Assembly (NCBI GenBank): GCA_019095985.1
Contig: CM032660.1
Location: forward strand, 36,380,668 to 36,444,667
DNA from: Streblospio benedicti
Lineage: Eukaryota > Annelida > Polychaeta > Spionida > Spionidae
Direction: 5' to 3'
Length of the DNA: 64,000 bases
Under the pieces are notes generated by a model, which was not told the DNA's origin, did not search any database, and saw only the letters and a program-made list of their open reading frames with translations. Within the stretch, counting starts at the first letter, position 1; each line of letters begins with the position of its first letter. Positions 35,801 to 44,314 of this stretch are shown here, piece after piece. The position numbers were made by a program, and so were the translations under genes.

Positions 35801-38253
35801 CATAATTAGTGTCAAATTGTGTTGAAATTCACCCGCACTGTAGGTGTCCTCCACACCACTTGCACGAATTAGCCATGCCATACATGTTGAAATAAAGGAT
35901 CGCGGTATTTAGGGTCACCGTAACCAAACTAAACCGGCAACTAATCGAGAACAAATTGAAGGAGCAGACGGTGGAAGTCATGTGGCGAGGTTTATTATGA
36001 TCGACGAAAATGCTCAGATTTTTACTATTTTTCTTAAAATTCCCAATTTTGAGGTCAAAACAAGGGGACTTATACGGGAAGTCGTCTTATACCCGAGATT
36101 CCAAGGTAATTTTGTTTTTGATTTGGACTACATGGACGATACTTAGCTGACATATAAGACTTTGCTCATTCAGTGATGTAAATAGGTTTTGATAAGGGTG
36201 AGTCCCTGGTACTGTGACTAAAATTTCATGTCCCAAATTTAGTATAGGAGTTGATTTATTCATATTAGTCTGTTTCATGCACCATATTTGTTGCAGCACT
36301 AAGAATATGAGGTGAAAAATATTTATTAACTAACAACACACAAATTGTCATCCAATGACGAGAACAAGATTAAACCCCAATCTGGATCTGCCAACATTAG
36401 TGTACATGGTGGTAATTTTGGTGTCTTTACCTCACCAAAGTATTCAGACATTCCGACGAGAGGATTTGACAGTATTACTGTATAACATTATCGCATTCAT
36501 ATACAATAGCAACTCCCAGTGTTTTTCGGTTTACAGACCCGCCGCTCAAAAAAAAAAAGAATTTAGGAATAAAAATAAAATTGAAAAAATTGTATTTTTT
36601 TTATTCCGCCGCTGAAAAAAAGGCGATAATACGAGACGTTGAATCAAATGGCCTGTTCCGACTTAAAATATTCATTGGAATCGTTTCCGATAAACATCAT
36701 ACTATAACAATAACGTGTCCTAGTATGTAATAAATGAACTGTTATCCATTATATTGCATGTATATGTCCATGTGGTGGATATTTAAAGAAGTACAGAACA
36801 TATTTCAAATTACTCGCTGTTGAGTTGGGCAAATACGTGGCTGCCGCTGCAGCGCCGCCGGTATTATTCGGGTGCGTTGTGAAAATGTTTTATTTTTCAA
36901 ATTTTTATTTTTTTATTTTTATTTCCTCCGACTGACGACAGTTGAGCATCCTGTGTGTTTGTAAACCATAACATCAAAAAATAAAGGTCTTAAATAGATG
37001 TGTATTATGATAGCTATTTCTGTTGACTTGCACTGCCATGTTAGATCAGGGCAACATAAATGTAAATGTAGATGTGGTGGTTTATAGTCATGATTCTAGT
37101 GCTCTCACAACTTGACATTCACACCAGGCCATTGGCATCCTCATCACACTATATCTTTCTCAACTCCCCGGGGAGCATACAGCACAACTGTGCCGTAGCG
37201 GCGCATATGTGCTAATCATTTACATTTGCGTTCACTCGCCTGACTTGTACCTATTTAACGTGTAGGTACCACAGAGCAGTGTGCAACCTGTTAGAGGTAA
37301 GTTTGCTCAACACTTACCACCAGACCCGACTGGGAATCGAACCCACGACCTTCTGGTCACGAGTCCAACTCCCTATCCACTCGGTCACAGAAGCACACAT
37401 CACCTATCAAGTGAGTCATTCGATTCGGGACAATGGGTGTTGTGTTCAGCTGATCACTGTTGAAAACTGTATAAATGCGACTCAAATTTAACACAACCAC
37501 AGGATAACGTGACAAACTCTAACGCATGACTATATAAGTGTTGGCGTGGGCATCTAAATATAATTTCAATTCGTTTCATTTATTTCCAAAGAAGTCAACT
37601 GTGCCACATTGTATTTTTTATAGCATGCATGTTTGCAGGCTATAATTAAGTTGTACTTTCCTATTTCAAAGTAAACGTATACTTTAAGCTGTGCTCTGTA
37701 CTATATGTTCAGTTGCTGTGCCTCAACACGGTCTAGCATATTATTTCAACAGACCACTTTCAATGTGCACTATCTAAAATATCCCATAACCCCTCAACCA
37801 GTGACCCAGCCATCATTTGATATAACGGGGAGCCTGTCTGCATTGTCTCCGAGGGAGCATAACAATTGATACCCATGTTCATACCATGGGCCCATAATCA
37901 TTACCAAGAAATTAATGTTGTTAGTCTAGCTAGGTCATGACTAACCCGATAATACTGGCTAAACATTTCGATGAATCTCCATTTATAGGAGAGTAGCTAT
38001 AGCTGTCTTATTGCCGAATGTGTTTGGTTAGGTCATAACGAGTACTCACTACTTTTTTTTTAGAACTGTCGTACTTTATAATATCTGATCGCTGCACATT
38101 GAACTATATACCCAATCAGACAGTCTAATATAAATCTTATGGTACTCGTTCATTGTACTAATCGCAAATATATTTTGATTATGGCTTATACACACCATAA
38201 ATAGGACGCAATCGTCTTTCGCTGACATCCACATGGCCTCTGCCCGGTGCCAT
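18836..38253 (-). CDS. NAA25: N-alpha-acetyltransferase 25, NatB auxiliary subunit
   Basis: NAA25 (yeast Mdm20) binds the catalytic subunit NAA20 at the ribosome and forms NatB, which acetylates nascent chains starting Met-Asp/Glu/Asn/Gln. Coding exons in gene order: 38253-38196, 33424-33339, 32429-32291, 31445-31249, 31137-31073, 30962-30847, 30747-30636, 30299-30113, 30050-29982, 29018-28797, 28702-28640, 26777-26642, 26513-26424, 26166-26056, 25929-25860, 25780-25681, 24815-24768, 24652-24549, 23419-23257, 20416-20256, 20122-19953, 19783-19626, 19536-19411, 19241-19095, 18958-18836. Phases are continuous throughout, giving about 1006 residues (human about 972). Diagnostic text includes MAPGRGHVDVSERRLRPIYD at the start, NPYYFWAVMSIIMQ, DKIEAEAEVQLYL, RGPYLAKLEFIKLLHG, STEYLIQAYKYGSFNK, and a lysine-rich KSGKKGKKGKK near the C-terminus. 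The N-terminal half has helical TPR-like repeats (ALALLRLGRHDESVLLLDEV, ALFMAYVRLSDYKKQQQ). The reading frame looks intact. Confidence 0.95.
20618..20803. repeat. Foldback element in a NAA25 intron
   Basis: The left arm ATAGGCCGCAGCATCATGGA and onward through GGCATGTATGCTACTATGAT is mirrored by the right arm ATCAAAGTAGTATACATACC through TCCATGATGCTGGGGCCTAT. Arms are about 60 bases with mismatches, and the spacer is about 65 bases. No coding capacity is seen. Confidence 0.75.
20821..22777. mobile_element. Non-autonomous DNA transposon with CAAGGGCGTAT ends
   Basis: The ends CAAGGGCGTATTTAGAGG and TCTAGATACGCCCTTG are inverted repeats of about 15 bases. The flanking CTGCA at 20816-20820 and 22778-22782 is a 5-bp target duplication. 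The interior holds an element inserted later at 21305-21670 and several GTGCCCCCC tracts. No transposase is recognised. It lies in a NAA25 intron. Confidence 0.78.
21305..21670. mobile_element. MITE nested in another transposon
   Basis: The ends CAGGCCCGTAGCAA and TTGCTACAGGCCTG are inverted repeats. AAGTT at 21300-21304 and 21671-21675 is a 5-bp target duplication. The element sits wholly inside 20821-22777, so it inserted after that one. Its right part (CTCGCATCAATACATTTCT with CACTTTTTCTAACCATTGC) has a close relative at about 16225-16290. Confidence 0.8.
22955..23115. repeat. GTAGCCCGG-bearing dispersed repeat fragment
   Basis: AATCAGGTAGCCCGG, GGTAGCCCGGCC and related units occur several times. 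The first also occurs at about 14578-14594. The class is unknown. Confidence 0.4.
23440..24540. other. Long NAA25 intron segment without a recognised element
   Basis: About 1.1 kb between two NAA25 exons. A CpG-containing stretch (23890-24000) gives a short open frame on the minus strand with no family resemblance. I cannot assign it to a gene or repeat. Confidence 0.4.
25040..25200 (+). mobile_element. LINE reverse-transcriptase fragment
   Basis: One frame reads SRGKVLYSSCACRSVMLCAS followed by EWWPMTK. This resembles the C-terminal segment of non-LTR reverse transcriptases (typically GKLY.. CVRSVMLYGSE.W). The fragment is short, 5' truncated and in a NAA25 intron on the strand opposite the gene. 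A second fragment of similar origin lies at 31690-31860. Confidence 0.5.
26822..26854. repeat. Poly(A) run of 33
   Basis: An uninterrupted A tract followed by a few TAA units. It lies in a NAA25 intron and could be the tail of a decayed retroposon or a simple repeat. Its length is probably polymorphic. Confidence 0.9.
27113..27204. mobile_element. 92-bp MITE, CAGTCCCGTAAC ends
   Basis: The ends CAGTCCCGTAACCAG and CTAGTTACGGACCTG are inverted repeats. ACTAT at 27108-27112 and 27205-27209 is a 5-bp target duplication. The interior is GC-rich with an internal inverted GAGGCGA/CGCCTCC. Same end type as 21305-21670 and 41378-41588. Confidence 0.8.
27232..27532. mobile_element. pogo/Tigger-type MITE
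   Basis: The left end CAGGTAAACCTCGATTTT and right end ATATTGAGGTTTAGCTG are inverted, and a TA flanks each side. Ends of the CAGT(A)AACCTCG style with a TA target are typical of pogo/Tigger elements of the Tc1/mariner superfamily. The 301-base interior shows no transposase. Confidence 0.72.
28015..28303. mobile_element. hAT-like MITE, CAGGGCATGAC ends
   Basis: The left end CAGGGCATGACGCTAGCTAG and right end CTCTGCTGTCAAGCCCTG are inverted with mismatches. The subterminal GTGCCCTGGGCACAT and GGGCACATGGA also pair. CTGAA at 28010-28014 and 28304-28308 is a 5-bp target duplication. CAGGGCTTGAC is a common hAT terminus. Confidence 0.75.
28640..28702 (-). other. NAA25 63-base exon 11
   Basis: This small in-phase exon encodes FVNEKLLSDGWKNEEIKYAD plus one Ser. 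It is bordered by TTTTAG and GTAAGC. It fills the gap between GELEK and PKEIQQHF, where the human protein has a segment starting FINQLL. It is too short to be seen as an open frame. Confidence 0.8.
29070..29702. repeat. Large imperfect inverted repeat (about 270-base arms)
   Basis: The left arm, from about GATAGCAAGTTCAGAACGAT to ATTTTTGATTTGCATACACA (29075-29347), is mirrored by the right arm from TGTATGCAAATCAAAAATAT to AGTTCTGAACTTGCTGTC (29380-29694), which carries about 40 extra bases. Identity by eye is high. No coding capacity is seen. This fits a foldback transposon in a NAA25 intron. Confidence 0.8.
29734..29840. mobile_element. Palindromic MITE family B, copy 1
   Basis: The arm TAGATGCGCGCGCCAGCACT and onward (CTGTCAGACGTTAGCAGCCC) is repeated inverted at the other end (GACTGCTAACGTCTGACGGA, then GTGCTGGCGAGCGCATCTA). 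The centre is CACTAAAATGTACGTGTGAC. A second copy with the same ends and centre is at 39562-39668. Confidence 0.85.
31155..31217. repeat. 31-bp tandem duplication
   Basis: The unit AATTACAAAATATGCTTAAA + ATGAATGAAC occurs twice head to tail in the intron just upstream of NAA25 exon 4's 3' border. Confidence 0.85.
31690..31860 (-). mobile_element. LINE reverse-transcriptase fragment
   Basis: The minus strand reads PTSCYNSCVRSIMMHASEWG, again like the CVRSVMLYASE.W segment of non-LTR reverse transcriptases. It resembles 25040-25200 in part. Short relic in a NAA25 intron. Confidence 0.5.
32291..32429 (-). other. NAA25 exon 3 with a GC splice donor
   Basis: The exon encodes VLKALALLRLG through SIGYRELNK plus one base. 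The intron that follows starts GCAAGC rather than GT (AATAAAG/GCAAGC). Only this border keeps the phase with exon 4 (G+TG = Val, then DLIADLYANAHK) and keeps the homology. The nearest downstream GT would put a stop in exon 4. GC-AG introns are a known minor class. Confidence 0.8.
32519..33302. mobile_element. pogo/Tigger-like non-autonomous transposon
   Basis: The ends CAGTACAACCTTGTTTAACC and GGATAAACGAGGTTGTACTG are inverted repeats, with further matching CCGGAT/ATCCGG subterminal text. TA flanks both ends (32517-32518 and 33303-33304). CAGTACAACCTCGTTTATCC is the textbook Tigger-type end. The 784-base interior has no intact transposase. It lies in NAA25 intron 2. Confidence 0.85.
33797..34494. 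mobile_element. hAT-type non-autonomous element
   Basis: CAGTGTTCAATCTAGGTTT at the left and AAAGCTAGATTGAACACTG at the right are inverted repeats differing at one position. ATCCTC directly precedes the left end (33791-33796) and directly follows the right end (34495-34500), a target duplication. The interior has a poly(C) stretch (GCCCCCCCCCCCCGCCC) and no transposase. It lies in NAA25 intron 1. Confidence 0.85.
35253..36107. mobile_element. Non-autonomous DNA transposon, TACCGTAGATCTTCGCG end
   Basis: The left end TACCGTAGATCTTCGCGTAT + TAGTCGAG is matched inversely, with mismatches, by CGTCTTATACCCGAGATTCC + AAGGTA at the right. Subterminal GACTTATATGCGGG and GGGGACTTATACGGG also correspond. 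No transposase is seen. NAA25 intron 1. Confidence 0.65.
37110..37420 (-). mobile_element. tRNA-derived SINE
   Basis: Read on the minus strand, the head has an A-box-like TGACCGAGTGGATAGGG and a perfect B-box, GGTTCGATTCC, spaced as in a tRNA. It is followed by an unrelated body (GTCTGGTGGTAAGTGTTGAG and onward). Acceptor-stem pairing is absent, so this is a SINE head and not a working tRNA gene. The 3' border is approximate. Confidence 0.7.
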
Positions 38254-38592
38254 TTTGGCAAGCTACCGTAAATGGGCTCGTGGCGATTTGCAATGGACTA
38301 CTTTTTTAATATTTTGGAATAATAGTTATCTTTATGAATTCATGCATTGTAAACGTTAGTGTATATTAAAAATTACTTAAATTGAAGGAAATGTGATGAA
38401 TGGTGTACCGTGCGTATAAAAATTACGCGTTTGTAACGATTTATTTACGCGTATTGATATATGTTGCATAATATCCGGTAATATCGCTCTCATGAATTTC
38501 ACAATCCAAAAAGGAAGTGGTGTAAGCTTTATAAAAGTCGAAATTTAAATGTAAAACGTTATTATTCGTTCGATTTTGATGTAATAACTGAT
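38254..38592. promoter_or_regulatory. Probable bidirectional promoter of NAA25 and the DUF4291 gene
   Basis: Two start codons face away from each other with 339 bases between them, so both 5' UTRs and both core promoters must fit here, unless an upstream UTR exon exists. An ETS-like AGGAAGTG lies at about 38511-38518. A YY1-like AAAATGGC spans the NAA25 start codon on the minus strand. No TATA box is evident. The assignment is by position, not by experiment. Confidence 0.6.
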
Positions 38593-41244
38593 ATGGCATC
38601 CGCATTAGCTTTAAAGCCATTGCAGTATGAGTTGTATCATGTACAGAATAAAGCATACTGGCCTGTGAAAGGTCGTCATATATTAGCACAGTACGATGAT
38701 GACAGCATCATTGTATATCAGGCATTCAATCCTAATATAGCTGAATATGCTGTAAAACATCAAAGGTATGTGAATAAATATATAGTTATGCCTTTTTATA
38801 TTGATGTACTCACCAAGTATATATATGCTTAGAAAGCTAGGAAATGTACATAAATATTGTCTACATAGACAGTGTCAGTGGAACCTAGCTATAGTTGCCC
38901 CTGTGGACACACAGGAACAATTTAGACAATCAATTATGCTTGTTCGACTGATGCGAAGCCCAAGCATCAGAGATGCATCATCAGTTTGGGCTTCGCATCA
39001 GTCGAACAAGCATAATTGATTGTCTAAATTGTTCCTGTGTGTGGACACCTGCCATTTAGATCCCCAATCGCACTGTTCGGCCATACACACAATCCGTGAA
39101 TTTTATGTATGATGTGAACTCCCCGTTGTAGACGTCACTAAATTTCACGTCATATATTAAAATTCACGGATTATGGATACAGTCAAATGGTAGCATTCGG
39201 TTGTAAAACCTTTCTTAGATATGTCAATTTTTATGCACTGATAGGAGCTTGCTTGCCATAGAAAACAGAGAAAGAGAGAGAAGAATATAATATTTTGCTA
39301 TCAATTTTGTTTTTATTCCAGATTTGGTGGTGATTCTTTCAGTTTTGCAAGAATGTCATGGATAAAACCAAACTTTCTATGGATGATGTATCGATGTGGA
39401 TGGGCAACAAAGAAAAACCAAGAGCATGTGTTAGCTATCAGAATAACACGTGATGGATTTGAGACCATTTTGAAAAATGCATATACAGCAAATGTAGGCC
39501 TACATGTCTCTTTTATTACAGTAACTCATTATAATGAATCATTATTCTTTCACTAATAACATAGATGTGGTCGCCAGAGTCTCAACATACATCAGAGTGT
39601 CGTCAAATCACTAAAATGTATGTGTGACGAGACTCTGCCGTATGTCGAGACTCTGGCGACCGCATCTACAATATAAGTAACTTGTTAGCAGAGGATATAC
39701 AAGCCTTTTCAGTCACCTCTACAAATACTAATCAACGTCTACCCTAGTCTCAAAGATAATTCAGCGCAAATCAGACAAGAATGGTTCATGGGAACATGTT
39801 TCCTTCTTCACAACAACATCTGATCTTTATACCAGAAATCCAGAGATACAATTAGTTGGGCCATCGGTTAGAGCGTATGACTTCCAAACAGGATTTGCCT
39901 GCATCATGAGTTCTGGGCCTGTTCACAGCAGACTTAATGTTGCTAAACAGTTACATTTATGTCTGCCATTATATTGTCAATCCCACAGTGTGTTGCCACA
40001 GTTGTATATCATACAAGATGGTGGTGACACTAAGCATGAGGTGCAGATGCCTCATTAAAATGCGTGCCACATGTGGTGAGTAGTCACCTCTCTGCACGTT
40101 TAAGAACTCACCTAGTTTGAAAACAATAACTAGTGTGATCACCCAACCCCAACTGCCTCAGGAGGCTCATGTTCAAACACCATGTCTGATACGAGTGAAA
40201 AGCACTTAGGATATTAATGATAAAGACAAGTACATGTTTTCATGGTACCTAAAGGCTGTCGGTACTATAGAAAATGACTCGTGTGTTTCAATTTCTTGTA
40301 AATCAATTCTGTGTGAAAGTTGTGATATCCCGGTGACCCCAGAAGTTCCAAAATGAAACACCAAGTGTCTGACAGTGTCACGCATCAAATTAGGCCAAAA
40401 TAGTTTTTCATAAAGCAAGAACGCATGCCCGTTTAGAATATGTAACTCACATATGCCATATACTACACTTTAGTACACTCAGCTGCTCCCCCACGCTAAG
40501 AAACCCACTTTCCCCGAGTAAATTAGGTCACTGAACCCTTAGTACATGTTAGTAAGTGGTTTTACAAACAGAAATGTGTGGCTGTTATTACAGGTACTTT
40601 TACATCTAATAGGTCTAGACTCATAAGCTTTATTGATATGGATTCTATTTTATTGATGAGGTTACATGTACTTACTAGTAAATGAACTGTTTGTTTTGTG
40701 TAGGCTCAAAAAGCTAAAGGATTGACAAAGGATGACATTGAAGTAAGACTGCAATGGGATCCAGATCATTCACCATCTTATGAAAAACTTGAAAGAAAAG
40801 CAATTCAGTTGGGATTAAAAGGAAAGGTATACCTCGTTATTTGTCCAAATACTTGTTACAATACAAATGAATAAACTAACGTTACTGATTAACATTTGAA
40901 CATATTTCAAGCATTTTTAATGTCTGATCAGTATGTGGTATTACCACAAATTTTAAAAGGCTATATATTTTTGTATATATGCAAATAAAATTTAAGCATT
41001 TCTTAATACTCAAAACTTTTTAGTTCAACCGATTATGAACAGTTCCATTCATGGCTATTTGTAGATGCTACAGAGGTATTCTGAAGAATTTGTTATATCT
41101 ATAGAGGACATCACTGATTTTGTTGTAAAACAGCGTGAGAATGTTACAAAAGAGAAAATTGAACATTTGCTCACTGCTAGTGAAAGGATTTATCAAGTAT
41201 CTTCTGAAATTCAAGAACAAGTTGAAATGAACTTATGTGACTGA
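38593..41244 (+). CDS. DUF4291 domain protein
   Basis: Four coding exons, 38593-38765, 39322-39493, 40704-40826 and 41074-41244, join in phase to give 212 residues, the usual size of DUF4291 proteins. Family landmarks appear in order: ILAQYDDDSIIVYQAFNPNI (about residues 28-47), RMSWIKPNFLWMMYRCGWAT with the following QEHVLAIRITRDGFE, then EVRLQWDPDHSP and ERKAIQLGLKGK, and a C-terminal SIEDITDFV. The Trp-Lys-Pro, Tyr-Arg-Gly-Trp and QWDPDH motifs are the conserved core. The family is common in bacteria and fungi and patchy in animals. It has no known reaction. The introns and the shared promoter region with NAA25 argue for a settled host gene and not contamination. The exon 2 to exon 3 join is inferred from phase and overall length. 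Confidence 0.88.
38907..39042. repeat. Perfect 56-bp inverted repeat with about 22-base loop
   Basis: The left arm ACACACAGGAACAATTTAGA through GATGCGAAGCCCA and the right arm TGGGCTTCGCATCAGTCGAA through TTGTTCCTGTGTGT are exact reverse complements by eye. It lies in intron 1 of the DUF4291 gene. Perfect arms mean it is young or kept by gene conversion or selection. Confidence 0.9.
39562..39668. mobile_element. Palindromic MITE family B, copy 2
   Basis: The ends TAGATGTGGTCGCCAGAGTC and GACTCTGGCGACCGCATCTA are inverted, with the centre CACTAAAATGTATGTGTGAC nearly identical to copy 1 at 29734-29840. It lies in intron 2 of the DUF4291 gene. Confidence 0.85.
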
Positions 41245-41377
41245 CACATCTTCATTAAGCCTTTGTGTAAAAAGCTCAGCAGCTAAGTTATTCTAGGCCC
41301 ATTCTAAGAATATGTTCATAGCTCTCTACCATCATCGGTTCACTGGAATCTCTGTTACTCTGCCAATTGGCAGTATT

Positions 41378-41588
41378 TAAGGCCGTAGCCAGAATTGAAA
41401 AAGAGAGGAGGCAATATATAGGGCGAGGGTGCAGACAAGCACTGTAGGCTAGGGGGGTTCGAGGTCATGCCCTCCCCTCCCCTCCCCTCCCGCCCAGAAA
41501 AGTTTTGAATTTAGACCCTTTTTGAAAGTGATCTCCAAAAACAGAGGAAGCAGTTGCCTCCCTTGCCTCATATGTAGCTACGGCCCTG
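41378..41588. mobile_element. MITE with GGCCGTAGC ends
   Basis: TAAGGCCGTAGCCAG and GTAGCTACGGCCCTG are inverted ends. GTATT at 41373-41377 and 41589-41593 is a 5-bp target duplication. The interior has CCCCTCCCCTCCCCTCC. Same end family as 21305-21670 and 27113-27204. Confidence 0.8.
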
Positions 41589-41829
41589 GTATTACAATTT
41601 GTACAATATTACTAATAATAATATGAAAAAATCAAGCAGTGTGATTTGTTTTGTTTTTGAACTGTCCAAATTTTTATATATCATAGATAAATCTTCATCT
41701 CCCAACAGCAAACTGTACATTACACACACCTCTGCATCATTCTTCTGAAGCATTGCAAGTAACAAACATGTTGATCACAATCTGAAAGATATGGAAATCC
41801 CAATTACGATTTCTCCAGCATTGGCATGA

Positions 41830-43026
41830 TGTCTGTAGTCTATGTCAGTATTCATTGGTAGTATTTGTAGGATTATGTGACTACGGAGTTTATAGAACCT
41901 TTAAGTATAACTTTGGCATAGAGAATTATCTGGTTGATTGTAAAAGTGTGATTTTCAGAAATAGTATTTGTAGAATGAGAATAAGTTGTCATAAATTACA
42001 TATTGAAACTGGGAGATATGGTAAAAATAGACTTAAAGTGGAGGGTAGGATTTGTAATCATTGTAGTTTGAATGTAGTAGAAGATGAACAGCACTTTCTC
42101 TTAAGTTGCCCTTTATATACCAGGGAAAGACATGAGTTATTGGAAAATAATGAGAAGGTTCACAAAGGTTTTATTGATATGCCAGACAGTACTAAGTTTA
42201 TTGTATCAATGTTGTGACAGAAAAATGAGTTAACGAGGGCATTGGGTTATTTTATTAGCACATGTTTTAAAAAGAGGATTGTGAATTAAGTCTTCAGTAC
42301 GCTGCAATTTACAATAACATGTACATGTAACAGTGCCAGTATATATACCTTTTGGTTAAATTTGTACAATCAAAATAATTATTCTTTCATGTCTTGTATA
42401 TTGGTGCTACATTTTTTTTATTTGTTTGTAACAAATGATTTAAAAGTCCTTAATGGATTCTTTGATCAATAATACATTCTGTATTCTGAATTCACGTAAT
42501 ACGTATATACATAATCTTGGTCTCATTCAAATGATTGTACTGTATAGTGATGCTGGTATATTAGCCATTTTAATGAAATAGTCAGTAATAGTTTGTATCT
42601 GGAATGATTGACATGTATGTTCTCAATTGTAAGTTATTTCATTATAGTTACTAGATTTATTACAGCTTCATAATGCTTGAAACTAATTGTGAAGTAAGTA
42701 TTGCAGGATGATAATCCTTGTAATTAGAATTCAGACATTTGTATTCTTATGATCTAATTCCTCGATTTGTAGATTGACTTCTTCATTGCCATTCAAATAA
42801 ATCCAATCAATGCAAGGAGTTTTCTTCAGTATTCAGTAACTTTAATGCGTTTTTATTTATGTTTTGTTTTCTATGTATGTTCATCATGTGTAATTTGCAT
42901 GTGTTCATCAATATGGACCAGTATCAGTCTCGGTATCAGTGTTAGTACCTGGTGCTATACTTTGTTTATGTTATGCCATGTTCACAAAAAATTCCTTTTC
43001 AGGCTAATAAAGTATCCTTATCCTTA
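41830..43026 (+). mobile_element. 5'-truncated LINE, C-terminal zinc-finger segment and 3' UTR
   Basis: A frame at 41855-42217 encodes a basic stretch and ICNHCSLNVVEDEQHFLLSC, the CCHC (Cys-x2-Cys...His-x4-Cys) element found at the C-terminus of many non-LTR retrotransposon reverse transcriptases, followed by PLYTRERHELL. After an in-frame TGA at 42215-42217 the same frame continues as NELTRALGYFISTCFKKRIV, so the original ORF was longer. The 3' UTR probably runs to the AATAAAGTATCCTTATCCTT tail near 43026. It has no RT core, so it is a dead copy. Confidence 0.7.
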
Positions 43027-44314
43027 TGTGAGCATTATTTTCCTGTTTTCTTCACACTCCATAATCACTCTATTATTGCATCTATGACAACATGTGGTAT
43101 TTAACTTCCACTTTATCCTCCTCACAATTTCATAATTTTTATGCAAGAAGAATTTATTCAGTTTATTATGATGACCCATCTCTTCTTGCATTGTACTTTT
43201 TAAGTCGTGAGCACTAATTTGGAATTTTGTGAAATGAGATTACATTTGTTTATCAGCTTTAATCATAACTAGACCTATGGTTCAAATACTATTATTTTTC
43301 TTTATATTTTTTTAATATAAATTGTATCATCAGTTTAATACCATCATTTGGGCATTTTTTTTTTATTTATTTTTATTAGAATTATACATTTGATTTTGAT
43401 TTGATTTTATACCGACAACATGTAGGCCGGGGCTCGCCACTTTATACTAGTCACACAATTTCATAACTTTTGATAAGTTAATTATTTAGGCTTCATTATT
43501 TTTCCCATCTAAGTATATTTTTTAAGTCAGTGAGGGCCATAAACATTTAATAACTAATTTTGTGTCCTTGATAATTTTCCCCCTACCAGGATACACGAGC
43601 TGCCCCCAGGCAACGAGGTACCTGGGTACCTAAGCCCACCTCTCCACTGCATGCTATACACCAAACATACTGAAGAGGCCCCCAAGACAGAAAATTATCC
43701 TGAGGTATAATGCAAACAGTAGAATATCACTACTAATCATTAAAAAAAATCGGCCATTTGACTATACATCATAATGCAAACAGCAAAATATTGCGACATA
43801 ATAACGCATACAAGATGTGTCATTTTTAATAAATATGTATCAACAACACATTGAATATATATCTTGCATCATATATACACATTAAAATTAAAATTATGTA
43901 ATATTCTTAAAATATATTAATTTAACGACATCTACTAGTACAGGAAGTAATAGATTGAACTATGTAGGCCATGATGAAACTGTAAAGAAATTTCTTGAAA
44001 ATACCAGATTAAAGGGTTATACGACTGTTACTGTAATTCTTATGGATTCAAGAAAAGGTCAATCTGCTCAACTTACAATTGAGCGTTTTCGTTAATGAAT
44101 CTCTGGCTGCTGCACTGGAAAATTGTCTTCACAGACTTCACTAACTGGACTCATTTATTTGGAGTCTACTGCCAAGTATTGGAGTTATACCTCGCTGAAT
44201 GGAATAGTAGACCTACACGTACGTCTTTCTCAGTTGACTATAGACTACTTTATTTGGGGCCCTTTATTTGCCCATCTTCAATACCAGTACTGATTCATGC
44301 ACTTCAGAAACAGC

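Larger units (their letters stand above)
41245..44314. other. Spacer between DUF4291 and the HCFC1R1-like gene
   Basis: Besides the MITE (41378-41588) and LINE tail (41830-43026), the stretch 43030-44314 is AT-rich with a short GC-rich island at 43570-43690 and no recognisable exon. A splice-acceptor-like TTCATGCACTTCAG ends 7 bases before the next start codon, so a 5' UTR exon of that gene may lie in this spacer. Confidence 0.5.

Noticed and set aside
37325-37400. Functional tRNA gene on the minus strand
   Set aside because: The internal promoter boxes are present but no acceptor stem can be formed and the sequence continues into a SINE body.
39745-39850. Open stretch after a CTAG as an additional DUF4291 exon
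   Set aside because: Its acceptor gives a stop in the phase required by exon 2. Exons 2 and 3 already join in phase and give the normal family length.
39866-39925. tRNA-like text (GGTTAGAGCGTATGAC ... ATGAGTTCTGG)
   Set aside because: The boxes are imperfect and no cloverleaf forms by eye. It may be a decayed SINE, but support is too weak to list.
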